A DNA stretch of 64,000 bases from assembly GCA_008690995.1 (NCBI GenBank), contig VRMN01000002.1:1240001-1304000 (forward strand). Direction: 5' to 3'. Shown here in pieces: positions 1-9,808 of this stretch (its first letter is position 1; every line of letters starts with the position of its first letter). The position numbers and the translations under genes were made by a program. The DNA comes from Porphyridium purpureum. Taxonomy: Eukaryota > Rhodophyta > Bangiophyceae > Porphyridiales > Porphyridiaceae. A model generated the notes under the pieces. That model worked only from the letters and a program-made list of their open reading frames with translations, did not search any database and was not told where the DNA came from.

Positions 1-1101
1 ACGCCCAGCTGAGCACTGAAAAGCAACGTGCATGATGTTGCTATCTTGGCCTCTCCACTTTGCACGCACCACCGCCCTTGCGGCTCTTCCGGTCAGACCA
101 AAAGCGAGCTGCCGAAAACCTCGGAATAAACAAACCGCCTGCTCTTTCTCAATCTTTCTCACCAGCCAATGTGTGCCTCGAGTCTCGGCATGTGCCTACC
201 CTGACAAAGCACGTCAGCCGTGCGCGCGCGCGTTCTTATACCGCGGATGGCGTGAGGCGAATGTGGCGAGCCAACTGGATAAGCTTGCGGCCAGACGCGC
301 CACCACGAGTGCGACAACACGAGCGTTAGGCAACGGCAGGGCATGCGAAGCCTGCTAAGAACCGGTCCTTTTTGCACTGCGGAATGTGGCTACAGATCCA
401 CATTCGCATCCACCGCCCCTACACCCTCGCAGCCTCGATGCACGCGAACAAAACGGGAAAAACGCTCCAAATTGTGGTGGCGCTTCCAGGCCACCTTTTC
501 CCCTGACTGCCGTCGCTACTCAAAAGACAGCGGTTTCATATGATATCGCCACGTGTCCAATCAAACAGTGCCAGTTTATGGGAACCTGGAAAGAGACCGG
601 ACGAAGTACAGCTCGCGCGTCGCTCGGAGTGCTGGGGGTACAGTGGCTGGAATGCGGTTCGGTTCAAACATTGGCGGCCGTTATTGGAACCCTAACGGTT
701 TACGGAGTATCGCAGGTTGCGCGAGGTGGTGGGGCAGCTGGTGTTGTTCGTGCCGCGCAAGTGCAGCCATGGCACGGTTGCGGCGCCGCGGGTGCGTCGT
801 CGTTGTGCCAGACTGCTGCTGCCACGGTCACGATGGCAGCTGATGGTGGTGGTGGTCGTCGTCATCGTCGTGACAATGATGATATTTGCGTCGCGAAGGT
901 AAGGCGCCAGTACGGCGGGCTGCACATGTTCTGTGATGCGATGGACTAGGAGAATCACATCGCGCGCGAAAGTATGGTCAGCGCTCATCGCTGGACAGAG
1001 CTCGGCCACCATCGTGCCCGGTGGGAAAAAGTTGGAAGAGCGCAAAGGCCGCGCTGGCCTCTTTCCTTGGCTGAGAAGAAAAACTGCGAACGGACGCAGA
1101 C
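1..1101. other. No convincing gene
   Basis: I see open frames here but none with recognisable protein character. A Val-rich hydrophobic stretch is encoded on the + strand at about 838-895, and it runs into a donor-like AAG|GTAAGG with GT at 899-900. It could therefore be an upstream exon of the small gene starting at 1102, but no acceptor can be fixed with confidence. The left edge may also hold the flank of a gene outside the window. Confidence 0.4.
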
Positions 1102-1662
1102 ATGTCCCCTGAAGCGTCGCGCACGTGCTTGATTCCTGAGCTCCTGGTGGGTCAAAGGCTCCCAGAGGTGGGATTCGTTTTCGAAGTGACTCCAAGTGAC
1201 GCGTGGGAGCTGGTGTGGAATCACGTGTTCAAATGGGATTTCGTCGCTGGCAAGGTTGAAACAAATTGCAGGCGGCAGGCCATCGATTGTATCATACCAC
1301 TGGCCCCTGGAGTGAACTTGTGCGTCACTTCTGTCGGTACGGCGCACGCTGGAAGACTCATTGTACACTTTTATACTCGCTCGGGTGAGCCGAGCTCGTA
1401 CGCAAAGTGGAGAAGCGAGTTCGACTCGCCTGCGCCGTGCATGATCGGGGCAAGTGCGATGCCCTGCGATGCTCCGCTGCTCTCTCGGCAGACGACTGTG
1501 CAGCTTGAAAATGGCGTCCAGTGTTCCTTGCTATGCCTCAGAGTCTCGTATCTGACCTCAGGAACCTCAACCCGTTCAAATTGCGTGGTTGTGTTCTCGC
1601 AACCGCCATCAAGCGAGTGCGAAGAGCCGTGCACTCCTGAAAGGAATGAAGAGTTCGTGTGA
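1102..1662 (+). CDS. Hypothetical protein, 186 aa
   Basis: An uninterrupted frame opens with ATG at 1102, and the same frame has a stop at 1072-1074. The product is a soluble-looking mixed alpha/beta chain with no signal peptide and no clear membrane segment. The stretch around residues 25-45 (FEVTPSDAWELVWNHVF) faintly resembles the first strand and helix of lipid-binding VASt/START-like domains, but this is too weak to assign. The C-terminus (SSECEEPCTPERNEEF) is acidic and low in complexity. The gene sits alone upstream of adenosine kinase on the same strand. It may be a real small gene or the last exon of a longer one. No function is claimed. Confidence 0.4.
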   Translation: MSPEASRTCLIPELLVGQRLPEVGFVFEVTPSDAWELVWNHVFKWDFVAGKVETNCRRQAIDCIIPLAPGVNLCVTSVGTAHAGRLIVHFYTRSGEPSSYAKWRSEFDSPAPCMIGASAMPCDAPLLSRQTTVQLENGVQCSLLCLRVSYLTSGTSTRSNCVVVFSQPPSSECEEPCTPERNEEFV

Positions 1663-2235
1663 TGACTTTGCGTCGTAGAAGTGCGGAAGCTGACCACGTC
1701 TGGACCTCCAATGGGATTTGCAGCCCGCAGCGAACGATCCTAAAGAAGATCACCAGGGGGTTCTAACCGGTTTACGACCGAGCGTATCCTACATGCCGTG
1801 ACAACAGTCCGCACGAAGTTTTAGATGGATTCAGATTGCGAGAATCGAAATCTAAGCAACAGCAATAAAAGTCCCAGCCGAGACATATGATCTCGGTGTC
1901 AAGCTGCATATTCCGCGAACCTCTGAGAATATCTGTTTCGCAAGCCCATCTCTACTCATGTCCTCGGTTGCATGATGACTGCCGCCGCTCGCATGTCGAG
2001 CACACAAAGGCTTCACAAGGTGACCACTGTACCGGAACTGAACATCGAAGCATCACTGTACTTCGAGCTGTACCTTGCCGAGCGCCGGCCTGCGCGAGCG
2101 AGTGGTCCAAAAAGGAGCGGCGGCGGCGGTGGGAACGCAGGTATGCGAGTAAGACGATCGCGAGCGGCGACGCCCGGGAAGTGGAGAACTCGTTGCGACC
2201 TCCGCGTTGTGGTAGAGGGATCGAATCGTGTCGAC
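1663..2235. other. Intergenic; upstream region of adenosine kinase
   Basis: No gene is supported here. CACTGTAC at 2054-2061 is followed at once by a second GTAC (2070-2073), about 165-180 nt before the adenosine kinase ATG. The kinase frame stays open back to an ATG at 1972, so an 88-residue N-terminal extension is formally possible. That extension is Arg/Gly-rich and unlike the family. Confidence 0.4.
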
Positions 2236-3306
2236 ATGGAGGGAAGTATCTTGGGTCTGTGCAATCCGCTGCTGGACATCTCGGCCAGCTGCGAGGACGA
2301 GATTCTGGCCAAGTACAACCTCGAGGCAAACAATGCGATTCTGGCGGAGGAGAAGCACATGCCGCTTTACGAGGAGCTCAAGGCAAAGGCTGACGTAGAG
2401 TACATTGCCGGTGGCGCGGGGCAAAACTCAATCCGAGTGGCGCAGTGGCTTCTGCAGGTCCCAGGCGCGACCACGTATGTTGGCGCAGTCGGACAGGATG
2501 AGTTTGCTCAGATCATGGCCGAGAAGGCAGAGAAGGACGGCGTAAATGCACAGTATTACAAGAGCACTGCCGGGCTGCCGACGGGCACGTGCGCGGTGGT
2601 CGTTACGCAGCAAGGTCAGGCACGTTCGCTCGTGGCCAACTTGGCCGCCGCAAATACGTTTTCGGATGATATTATCTCAGACGCTCAGTGGAGCAGTGTG
2701 GAAAGGGCGAAAGTGGTGTACATCACGGGCTTCTTTCACACCGTGAGCCCAAAGACCATTATGAAGGTCGCAGAGGCGTGCAAGGCTCAGAACAAGACGC
2801 TTTGCATGAATTTGTCGGCGCCTTTCCTGCTCCAGGTACCACCGTTCTTCGAGTCCTTCAAGGCAGTTCTGCCGTACGTAGATGTCTACTTTGGCAATGA
2901 AACCGAGGCGCAAGTGCTCGCTGAAGCCATGGGCTGGGAGACAAAGGACATCAAGGAAATTGCCGTCAAGCTCGCTCGAACCGCGGGCAAACTCAACGCC
3001 CGCCCGCGGACTGTCGTGTTTACGCAGGGACCCGACCCGACTGTGGTCGCGATCGGCGACGAACAGCGCCTTTGGAGCTGTGACTCCTACGGCGTGATTC
3101 CATGCGCGGACGAAGACCTCGTAGACACGAATGGAGCCGGCGATGCTTTTGTCGGCGGAATGCTGGCCGGTATGTCTCGTGGCGATCCGATCGTCCAATG
3201 TGTTGCTCTCGGAAACTATGCAGCTAATGTGGTTATCAAGCGATCAGGCTGCTCGTACCCCGCAAGGCCTTCGTTCAAGTTCAAAAACGTGACAACGACG
3301 TACTGA
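2236..3306 (+). CDS. ADK: Adenosine kinase
   Basis: This is a PfkB-family ribokinase-fold enzyme that phosphorylates adenosine to AMP, recycling adenosine released by the methylation cycle, normally in the cytosol. The 356-aa product begins MEGSILGLCNPLLDISA, the canonical N-terminus. It carries the substrate-binding GGAGQNSIRVAQWLL near residue 56 and the PfkB signature DTNGAGDAFVGGML near residue 297, where the Asp of NGAGD is the catalytic base. The length matches plant and animal enzymes (about 345 aa). The ATG at 2236 is preferred over the in-frame ATG at 1972 because homology starts exactly here. The CDS is intronless. The next gene downstream is convergent. Confidence 0.95.
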   Translation: MEGSILGLCNPLLDISASCEDEILAKYNLEANNAILAEEKHMPLYEELKAKADVEYIAGGAGQNSIRVAQWLLQVPGATTYVGAVGQDEFAQIMAEKAEKDGVNAQYYKSTAGLPTGTCAVVVTQQGQARSLVANLAAANTFSDDIISDAQWSSVERAKVVYITGFFHTVSPKTIMKVAEACKAQNKTLCMNLSAPFLLQVPPFFESFKAVLPYVDVYFGNETEAQVLAEAMGWETKDIKEIAVKLARTAGKLNARPRTVVFTQGPDPTVVAIGDEQRLWSCDSYGVIPCADEDLVDTNGAGDAFVGGMLAGMSRGDPIVQCVALGNYAANVVIKRSGCSYPARPSFKFKNVTTTY

Positions 3307-3690
3307 TCGTGTCACTAATTTTGTTTTATATCGTACAGGTATGTTGGAGTTCAGTAGCTTGTTGTGTGCTCTGCTTTTGCGATGATGATGAAACATCCCT
3401 TTACCATTCGCAGTGGCAATGCCTAGGTTCCCGACCTGCCAGTCGGCGCAATCGGTGATGGCTCAAGGTTTCCTTCCTTGGACGACTGAGCAAAAGCATT
3501 TTTTTTCCTTCGTATCTATCCCTTTCTTTTTGGGGGGGATATCGTGTGACACGTTCAAGAGACATGTACTAACTTTTTTATGTTTCCTCGTTTCTTTGAT
3601 CTGTTGCGTAGAGCCTGTCAGCCTCGTGGCACGAGCTCGTATTTGTGCAGTAGTAGAGTCAAACTTAAACTTGATCCATGAGGCCAGCCC
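3307..3690. other. Convergent 3' intergenic region
   Basis: This lies between two convergent stop codons. It contains T-rich runs (about 3499-3540 and 3570-3600) compatible with 3' UTR and terminator sequence. No gene seen. Confidence 0.5.
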
Positions 3691-4833
3691 TCAGAGCTTT
3701 TTCGAAAGACCTCGGACCTCTTGCTTGCGTAAGATTTCGTCAAAGAAGTCAAAAATCTCACGATCGAACTCTGCTGTAATTTCATGTTCGGAATATGCTA
3801 TGTTGAGCAGCTCGCTTATGGGCGAAAGGTCCGCAATTAAGGAGTCGTTCAGCTCCTTTGCCTCTGGAACAGCGACCCAAACGGCTTCGCGCCATTGCGA
3901 CTTTCGCGGATTCTGCTTTACGAAGCCGGTCACGTCAATGAATGACTGCTTCTTCAGCTCATTCACAATCTTCACGGCAACAGATGCCCTCATTCCTTCC
4001 ACTCGATCGATGAAAAATTGAACCGAAACGGGTATTTTATGGGCTTCAATCGCCTTCGCAGATATATTGCGGGCAGTAAGCGCCTCAACACCGTCTCCCG
4101 AGAACGGAGGCTTCCGCATATACAGTTCAAAGGTCGGTGGGTATGACGTGCCACTGGGTAGCTGCGCTTCAACTTTCTCAATCACGCCGGGCGGGAGTCC
4201 CGAGATCATGAGACAAAGCCCAGACAGCTTGGTATACAAAGGCAGCTCCCGAACAAATGCACCGCCAGAAGATGCACCCAGAGCGAAAAGCGGAAGACCC
4301 TTGAGCTTCGGTTCCACAGAATTCATGAAATCCGTGAGTCTTTGGGCAATTTTGGCACCGTCGTCAAGTGACCAACAGCCTCTTCGCCCGGCCAACGACG
4401 AGATTGCCACGGGTACGAATCCAAATTTCAAGGCGTCGTCCACGATTTTGAGCTCGGCAGGCAGCCCGACGCAGCGCGGGCATGCGTCTGATTTACGCCC
4501 GAAATCAAAAGCCCAGTGAGAGCATCCATGTGCAAGAAACAGCACCGCGCGTGCCTCGGTGCTCGGAAGTCGGTACACCACATCTGATCCTTCGATTTCA
4601 ACATACTTTGCTGGCCCCTTCTGTTTCCGGCTCAAACCCCCCTTGCTGGCCAGAGCGCTGTCTATCGCGCGGTCTCCAAGGAAAGCGTACGGCTCGCTGT
4701 CTGTGTCCGAAGAATCTTCAGATAGGCGTGACACAAGAACGAGGAGAAGTAGCACTAGCGCACACCCGACGACCACCCACACAGTGCCAGGATTTCGGCC
4801 CCGTCGAAACGTTGAAGGCTGACTCATGTCCAT
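3691..4833 (-). CDS. Membrane-anchored alpha/beta-hydrolase-fold protein
   Basis: The 380-aa product has a short basic N-terminus, then one hydrophobic anchor (VVVGCALVLLLLVLV, residues about 19-33) and a lumenal or extracytosolic alpha/beta hydrolase domain. Visible parts are an oxyanion-type HG (LFLAHGCSHWAFDF), a Cys-rich CPRCVGLP loop, and the nucleophile elbow LGASSGGAF. The family, with its HGC-x-H and C-x-x-C-x-G-L-P signature, occurs in plants and algae as uncharacterised proteins. I infer a serine hydrolase but cannot name the substrate. The start at 4833 was chosen because the chain then leads straight into the anchor. Upstream in-frame ATGs, such as 4980, would add a basic extension. 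Confidence 0.75.
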   Translation of the reverse strand: MDMSQPSTFRRGRNPGTVWVVVGCALVLLLLVLVSRLSEDSSDTDSEPYAFLGDRAIDSALASKGGLSRKQKGPAKYVEIEGSDVVYRLPSTEARAVLFLAHGCSHWAFDFGRKSDACPRCVGLPAELKIVDDALKFGFVPVAISSLAGRRGCWSLDDGAKIAQRLTDFMNSVEPKLKGLPLFALGASSGGAFVRELPLYTKLSGLCLMISGLPPGVIEKVEAQLPSGTSYPPTFELYMRKPPFSGDGVEALTARNISAKAIEAHKIPVSVQFFIDRVEGMRASVAVKIVNELKKQSFIDVTGFVKQNPRKSQWREAVWVAVPEAKELNDSLIADLSPISELLNIAYSEHEITAEFDREIFDFFDEILRKQEVRGLSKKL

Positions 4834-5938
4834 GTTATCAAACCTCGGCCATTGAATCCTCGGGCAATATCCCGCAGCGCGCGAGATGGTACTTGAACGG
4901 GAGACGCGCGAAACCCTGGTGGAGTCCAGAGTGCTCGGGCCAGCTGGAACGAGGCTTCCCGTCCCCCGGAAGATTCTCAACCGGATTGTCAGTTCCTAGG
5001 CACTTCCCCCGCTGTTCTCATGGAAGAGAATTTCAGTTAAACTTTCGTGTTTTGCTAGGGTTTCTTCTGCGTCACCCAGTTGGACCAAATATCGCAGCGA
5101 CATTCGAGTGAAAATCTTAACATCCTCACCCACTTCTGTCCAAGTCTGCGCTTGCACCAGCCTCCAGTATTGGCGCAATCCCTCGCACGTATGCTTTCGC
5201 GTGCTCTCTGATCAGCGAGCACGGCGCGCTCGTCATGAGTCAGGCCCTGTACGCGACTAGGTTCGGAAACACGCATTCACGGAGAGCGCGAAGTTGGCTG
5301 GATGATGGGGCCGAATGCCGCGCACGTCTGTGACGGACCCCAGGAGTGCTAATTCCAGATACTTTTGCTTCCTACAGATACTTTCAACAAATGCGTTCCT
5401 GAGGCGCAACGAAAATAAGACCCGCGTGCCTGTCGCGACCATTGCACCTGAACCAGCATGTCAAGCTGTGCAAGTTGAGCACCCAACAAATGCCTTCCAC
5501 CAAGAGCGCATCGGAACAGGTTCTCAGGCAGCAAATGAACCCATTACCGCAAAGTATGGCGACGCAGCACATAAAGATGCCACCGCATAGTATACTGAGG
5601 CAGCAGAATCACTAGCGGCGAACGCTTCGACCGCCGGGCCGCTGGGTCGCTTGACCAAGCAGCGTTTTCTGCGCGAGGCGCCCATGCGTCCATCCAATGC
5701 GACCGACGTTGCACGCGCAAGAACTGGCCATTGTCTTTTCTGAAACTGTACTTACTGTACTTAGCATATTTTGCTCAGATGCTCACAATCGACCTTTTTT
5801 TTCACTAAGAGTCACAAGGCTAAGTACAGTTAGAGTACAGCCGAGCTTTTGCACGACTTTTTTAACTTTTTCATTTCTTTTTCTATTCTTTTCGGAGCGG
5901 GGAGAAATTTGGCGCGCGCGAATTCGCGAAACAAGACA
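4834..5938. other. Divergent intergenic region
   Basis: This separates the hydrolase gene (minus) from SERRATE/ARS2 (plus). Short open frames exist but none shows protein-like conservation. A T-rich tract lies at 5793-5803, and a GTAC inverted-repeat pair, listed separately, lies about 110-185 nt before the SERRATE start. Confidence 0.5.
5755..5830. promoter_or_regulatory. Inverted GTAC-core repeat upstream of SERRATE/ARS2
   Basis: ACTGTACTTAG at 5755-5765 is matched by its reverse complement CTAAGTACAGT at 5820-5830. An extra ACTGTAC lies just outside at 5746-5752 and an extra GTACAG at 5835-5840. The pair ends 108 nt before the ATG at 5939. The same GTAC-core motif occurs in front of several other genes in this window. 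A regulatory role is inference. Confidence 0.5.
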
Positions 5939-7678
5939 ATGCCAAGCGACAGCGGTGCGCGGACGCGTGGCGTTGCAGTCGTCAACCTCAACACAGTTCC
6001 CAAACAGATTCATCCGCCGTTGAGCTCGCACTGCACTCCTGCACGACGAACGGGGATGGACGGCGACGAGTTGGCACCAAAGAAGCGGCCCAGGACTGAT
6101 ACCGACGACAACTGTCCCGACGAAACGAGTGAGTGTGCAACGGGCGCTGCGAAACCTTCGAGCGAATCGTCTGCGGTGTTGCTCCAATTTTTTGCAGCGC
6201 ACAGAGACGAGCAATGGTTTAGGTCTCGGTACCATCCGCGCGAGCTGCGCGAAAAAGCGCGGCTCATCGAGAGCCAAAGCCGGCGGCGTCAAGCCGAGTT
6301 TTTCCGCGCCATGGTCCGAGAAGGTTTCGGAGACGACGTGCCTTGTTGGCCGGACGCGGATGCATCCAGCGAGTGCAGAGGACTCGTAGACAAGGTATAC
6401 ACCACAATAATACACGAAATGTCCGCCGAATCGCTGCAGAACCAACTCAGTTTGATCCTCAGACCAGTATACGAAGGCTTCGGATCCGAAAATTCTGAAG
6501 AGCGCGCCGCTGGAAATGCACGGACGTTGTTTCTCCGTGGAATTCCGCCAGCTTCAACTGTAGAAGAGATCCAAAGCTGTCTCGAAGCTGACGGCTCAGC
6601 CCAGGTAGTGCGCGTCTCGACTTCTGAGCCACACAAATATACGCTGGTTCGAACGGGTTTGATTACATTTGCGTCCGCTGAGGACGCAGAGCGAGCATAC
6701 CGCTACGCACATACGCTGATGCGAGACGGGACGCGCAGAATACCCCACTTTACCCATATCAAGCGGAACACGCTTTCGGCCGCGGACGGCTCATCAGCGC
6801 TTCTGCCCTGCGCTGAAATTGATCGTATGCGGTACGACTTTGAGATTGCAGCACGACTCACAAAACATCTGGACATGACACGAGGGCTCTCAGAGGAAGA
6901 CAATCTATTGCTTCGCATGGACATGGCGCTGCTTGCCAAGCTTCCATCGCTCGCGCAGAGGCTCGATGTATTGCTGCACTATCTTTTCCGGGTGCATTTT
7001 TACGCGTACTATGCAGGCGTATACTTTGGCGAGCATCCGGAGTTGCCGGCGCCATTCCTGTCTCGTCCGATAAATCCGGACCAGCTCGAATCTTTGAGTC
7101 GGTGCACAACCGTTGCGGACAAGGTCCGCACGATATACGCAACCTCAATCGAGGGGCTCATCAAGATCGATTTTAGTGACCCGTCTTCGCTTGCGAATGA
7201 GACTGCTAGTTCCAGTGTAGTATCAAGACGCATCGATGATCGGGCGCGGCGCATTCTGCGCAGGCACCGAGCTGAAAAATCTCGCCATAGCGAGATTTCG
7301 GAAGGCGTCGAGGAGGGCGAAAAGGCGATCGAGAGCTGGTTGAATGAATGCACGAAAATGGAATCGGAAGAGCGCTTCCGCTGCACTCTGCCACCGTTTA
7401 AGCTTTTCAAATCTCCAGTCTTCGTCCACAAGCATCTTAGACTCAAACATCCAGATCAGGTGGCAGTACTGCAGCAAGAAGTTGATGAAAGGCTCTTTTT
7501 GGAAAATTTCACCAAGGACCCGCAGCTGCCGTTTTCCGAGAACACATCAGGCGATGTGCACCGTTCAAAGAGCTCGAGGACTTTAGCCAAGTCACCATCT
7601 TCTCACAGCAGGGACATTATACACAGCGCCCGTCCCAAAGCAGCAGACGATACACTAGTATCATATGATGACGTGTGA
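5939..7678 (+). CDS. ARS2: SERRATE/ARS2 homologue (zinc-finger RNA-processing factor)
   Basis: SERRATE/ARS2 bridges the nuclear cap-binding complex to RNA processing and decay machinery and, in plants, to microRNA maturation. The 579-aa product has the family order. An acidic KKRPR-containing N-terminus leads into the conserved N-domain (residues about 80-130, FFAAHRDEQWFRSRYHP, compare the plant FIEAHKDEEWFKNKYHP pattern). A degenerate RRM follows at about 194-262 (ARTLFLRGIPPA). The C2H2-like signature is at about 480-505 (FKSPVFVHKHLRLKHPDQV), followed by the FLENFTKDPQLPF helix. As in animal ARS2, only one Cys is visible before the His pair. The ATG at 5939 is chosen; 6056 is an alternative. 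Intronless. Confidence 0.92.
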   Translation: MPSDSGARTRGVAVVNLNTVPKQIHPPLSSHCTPARRTGMDGDELAPKKRPRTDTDDNCPDETSECATGAAKPSSESSAVLLQFFAAHRDEQWFRSRYHPRELREKARLIESQSRRRQAEFFRAMVREGFGDDVPCWPDADASSECRGLVDKVYTTIIHEMSAESLQNQLSLILRPVYEGFGSENSEERAAGNARTLFLRGIPPASTVEEIQSCLEADGSAQVVRVSTSEPHKYTLVRTGLITFASAEDAERAYRYAHTLMRDGTRRIPHFTHIKRNTLSAADGSSALLPCAEIDRMRYDFEIAARLTKHLDMTRGLSEEDNLLLRMDMALLAKLPSLAQRLDVLLHYLFRVHFYAYYAGVYFGEHPELPAPFLSRPINPDQLESLSRCTTVADKVRTIYATSIEGLIKIDFSDPSSLANETASSSVVSRRIDDRARRILRRHRAEKSRHSEISEGVEEGEKAIESWLNECTKMESEERFRCTLPPFKLFKSPVFVHKHLRLKHPDQVAVLQQEVDERLFLENFTKDPQLPFSENTSGDVHRSKSSRTLAKSPSSHSRDIIHSARPKAADDTLVSYDDV

Positions 7679-7971
7679 AAACTTGAACTGGGCGCATTGT
7701 CGACGTTTTCTTTGTCAGCAATGTGTCCGTTGCGTTCTCTTTCTTTAGGTTCTTCTTTTTTCTTTCCTTCTTTTTTTTTTCTGTCTCTTATCTCCTCGAC
7801 GAATGATTCTCTAACTCACATACAAATCCGAAGACTTTACCCTTGCCACCAAGATTTCTAGACAAACGAGCAGGACGCCAGGATCCAGCCCGTATTAGAG
7901 TCGATGGTTGTGATCGGCACAAGCGACGCATGAAACGACTAGGCCCCGGATCTGAATGCGCCAGAGTTCAC
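7679..7971. other. Convergent 3' region with pyrimidine-rich tract
   Basis: The stretch between the stops of SERRATE/ARS2 and NTF2 contains a long T/C-rich run at about 7736-7796. It is probably shared 3' UTR and terminator sequence. No gene seen. Confidence 0.5.
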
Positions 7972-8370
7972 CTATCCATAGTTGAGTCTGAAGAGATCGT
8001 TGTGGACAAAGAACGAGCTCGGGTTTGCCGGGTCGGGCAGTAAATTGAAAGTCTGTGAGAACTTCATTGCATTTGGGGAATCGTCGACGACCAGATTGCC
8101 GCTCACAAACACGACGATACCGTTTGGCTGGGAGCCGATCACTGGCTGACAGTCGCACGTCACGACCTGATGGACGACCGTTTGGAAGGGCAATCCCTGC
8201 AGCTTCTGTACGATTGCCTGGGGCCCCATAAACTGCTCCCCCTCGAACGTGAGCATGGACGTATCGCGGTACAACGGCGCCAATCCGCCGCGATTCGAAT
8301 CAAAGTTCTGGTAATAGTGCGCGACAAACGCCTCGCCCACCTGCTGAAACTGCGGCTTCTGCGCTGCCAT
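7972..8370 (-). CDS. NTF2: Nuclear transport factor 2
   Basis: NTF2 is the small homodimeric carrier that returns Ran-GDP to the nucleus through nuclear pores. The 132-aa product starts MAAQKPQFQQVGEAFVAHYY, followed by the FD...LAPLYRD segment and LTFEGEQFMG. It carries the C-terminal half DCQPVIGSQPNGIVVFVSG and closes with HNDLFRLNYG. These are the landmark strands of the NTF2 fold, including the Ran-binding acidic and Phe surface. Length matches the family (about 125 aa). The ATG at 8370 is fixed by homology; upstream in-frame codons are not part of the family. Intronless. Confidence 0.95.
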   Translation of the reverse strand: MAAQKPQFQQVGEAFVAHYYQNFDSNRGGLAPLYRDTSMLTFEGEQFMGPQAIVQKLQGLPFQTVVHQVVTCDCQPVIGSQPNGIVVFVSGNLVVDDSPNAMKFSQTFNLLPDPANPSSFFVHNDLFRLNYG

Positions 8371-8813
8371 TCTGATCTCCCCTCTTTCCAACCTGTGCCC
8401 ACCGTCCCTCCCCTTTCCCTGTGGCCACCCAACCCACCTTGCTCCTCTTCGAAATCCACAATTGATGAACCAATCATCCAACCCAATCGCAAACACACAC
8501 ACTCTCTCTTCTTCTCCCCACACGGCTTCGACGCGCTCGAACTCGCCAAGAATTTCAATCGCAGACGTTCAGTTGGCGGTACACCTTGCTTCAGGTCTGG
8601 GTTCGAATGCGCGCAAAATGCGGCGGTTCGGCGGTTCGGCGGTTCGGTTATCGGCAGGCTAACGGGTAACCGGTAGCCAATTACTGGCAATCAGTAACCG
8701 ATAAGGATGTGGGTCATGGCGCCCCAATGGTTGGTTGGGATGCTGAGCCAACAGCAACGGAGCCCGAAGAACTCTTGGGGCAAAGGCCCCTTTGATCCGT
8801 ATAGCTCCAAGTT
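8371..8813. other. NTF2 upstream region
   Basis: On the NTF2 coding strand a GA/GT-rich tract lies about 120-150 nt upstream (the + strand reads CA/CT-rich at about 8493-8520). A short CGGTTCGG tandem repeat lies at about 8621-8647. No gene seen. Confidence 0.45.
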
Positions 8814-9556
8814 TTGCCAGCGTCCAGTACCTCAGACACTAATTTTTCAAAGATATGCTTGGGACATCGTCTGTCCATGCCAGACGCGTTGCCGCAAGTC
8901 GAACGCTTGCTATATGTCGATGCAGACAGACATTTTGTTTCTGTACGATTTTTCCATAACGTGGGATCTGTTCGATTCTTGGAAACCAGATATGCTCTTG
9001 GGGATGAGTTCCGAGAGATCAGACAATGTCATCGATAACCTGAACTACTGCAACGCTGACGTTGCGATAATGAACTTGCAGGGGCTGCGATCTGTTGGTC
9101 TCCTTGCATAAGCCAAGAAGCTGCAGAGCCGCAACATACCGCTTCCATTTTTCGACCAGGACATTTTTAGTTGGATTTGCGCAGAGTCAGACCAGTCAAT
9201 GTCGCGATGTTTCCACCTCCCATGCAGCTAGAACTTTCACATGGACTACTTCTCGCCAGGCTGCTCGCACACCGTCCGACCAGGTAGCAGGATTTCGCTG
9301 ATCCATGGGAATCCGAATCTGTTTATGAGAGCAGAAAGCTCGGGGCCTCTGATTCATCGCACTCGCCCGTTCGTGGTGTTGGCCAAAAAAGCTGTTTTAA
9401 ACGCTCGCTTCGTGCAACCCGCTGGCTTCGTGCGCGGCCAGGTTTCTGCATGCAGCTGAGGATTTTGTTCGAACAGCAAAGAAGCCGTGCAAATTCAAGG
9501 ACCCGTACTATCCAGATCTGGGCTCGAAGACAAGGCCGACAATGAATTGGTAGGTC
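8814..9556 (+). pseudogene. Decayed glycosyltransferase (GT8/GXYLT-LARGE-like)
   Basis: Successive short frames on the + strand carry landmarks of a nucleotide-sugar glycosyltransferase in the right order. LPQVERLLYVDAD (8889-8927, the DxD metal site) is followed in another frame by LFLYDFSITWDLFD (about 8936-8977) and then NADVAIMNLQGLR. A stop lies at 9109-9111. DQDIFSWICAE follows, then SPGCSHTVRPGS with a His-Gly that fits the terminal HG motif, and finally KFKDPYYPDLGSKTRPTMNW. At least one frameshift near 8930 and the stop at 9109 break the frame, so I call it a pseudogene. Sequencing error is the alternative. Family assignment is by pattern only. Confidence 0.65.
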
Positions 9557-9808
9557 GAGACTTCCGTGCGTCAAGATTTAATGTGGAAGTGTGCGAATGG
9601 GGCCGGCACCAGTGCTCATCTGGCTATCCTGCTGAAAGAATATGTGGACGCATCGGCTTGGATCCGGCCGTGAGAGAGATTCTGTATGTTGTTGGTAGAT
9701 CAAGACTTGTGGAGTCATGTGCTGGAGCAGAAATTGGGCATCATGCACCTTTGAATGTAGCTGAAATAAAAGGAGCAAAAGCTATGACAACGACAACAGA
9801 CCGAAGAA

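Noticed and set aside
386-949. 187-codon plus-strand open frame near the left edge
   Set aside because: Low-complexity composition, no homology signal and several competing frames. It may include an exon end near 898 but cannot be supported as a gene.
8597-8612. GGGTTCGAATGC resembling a tRNA B box
   Set aside because: No A box at the proper distance and no cloverleaf can be drawn.
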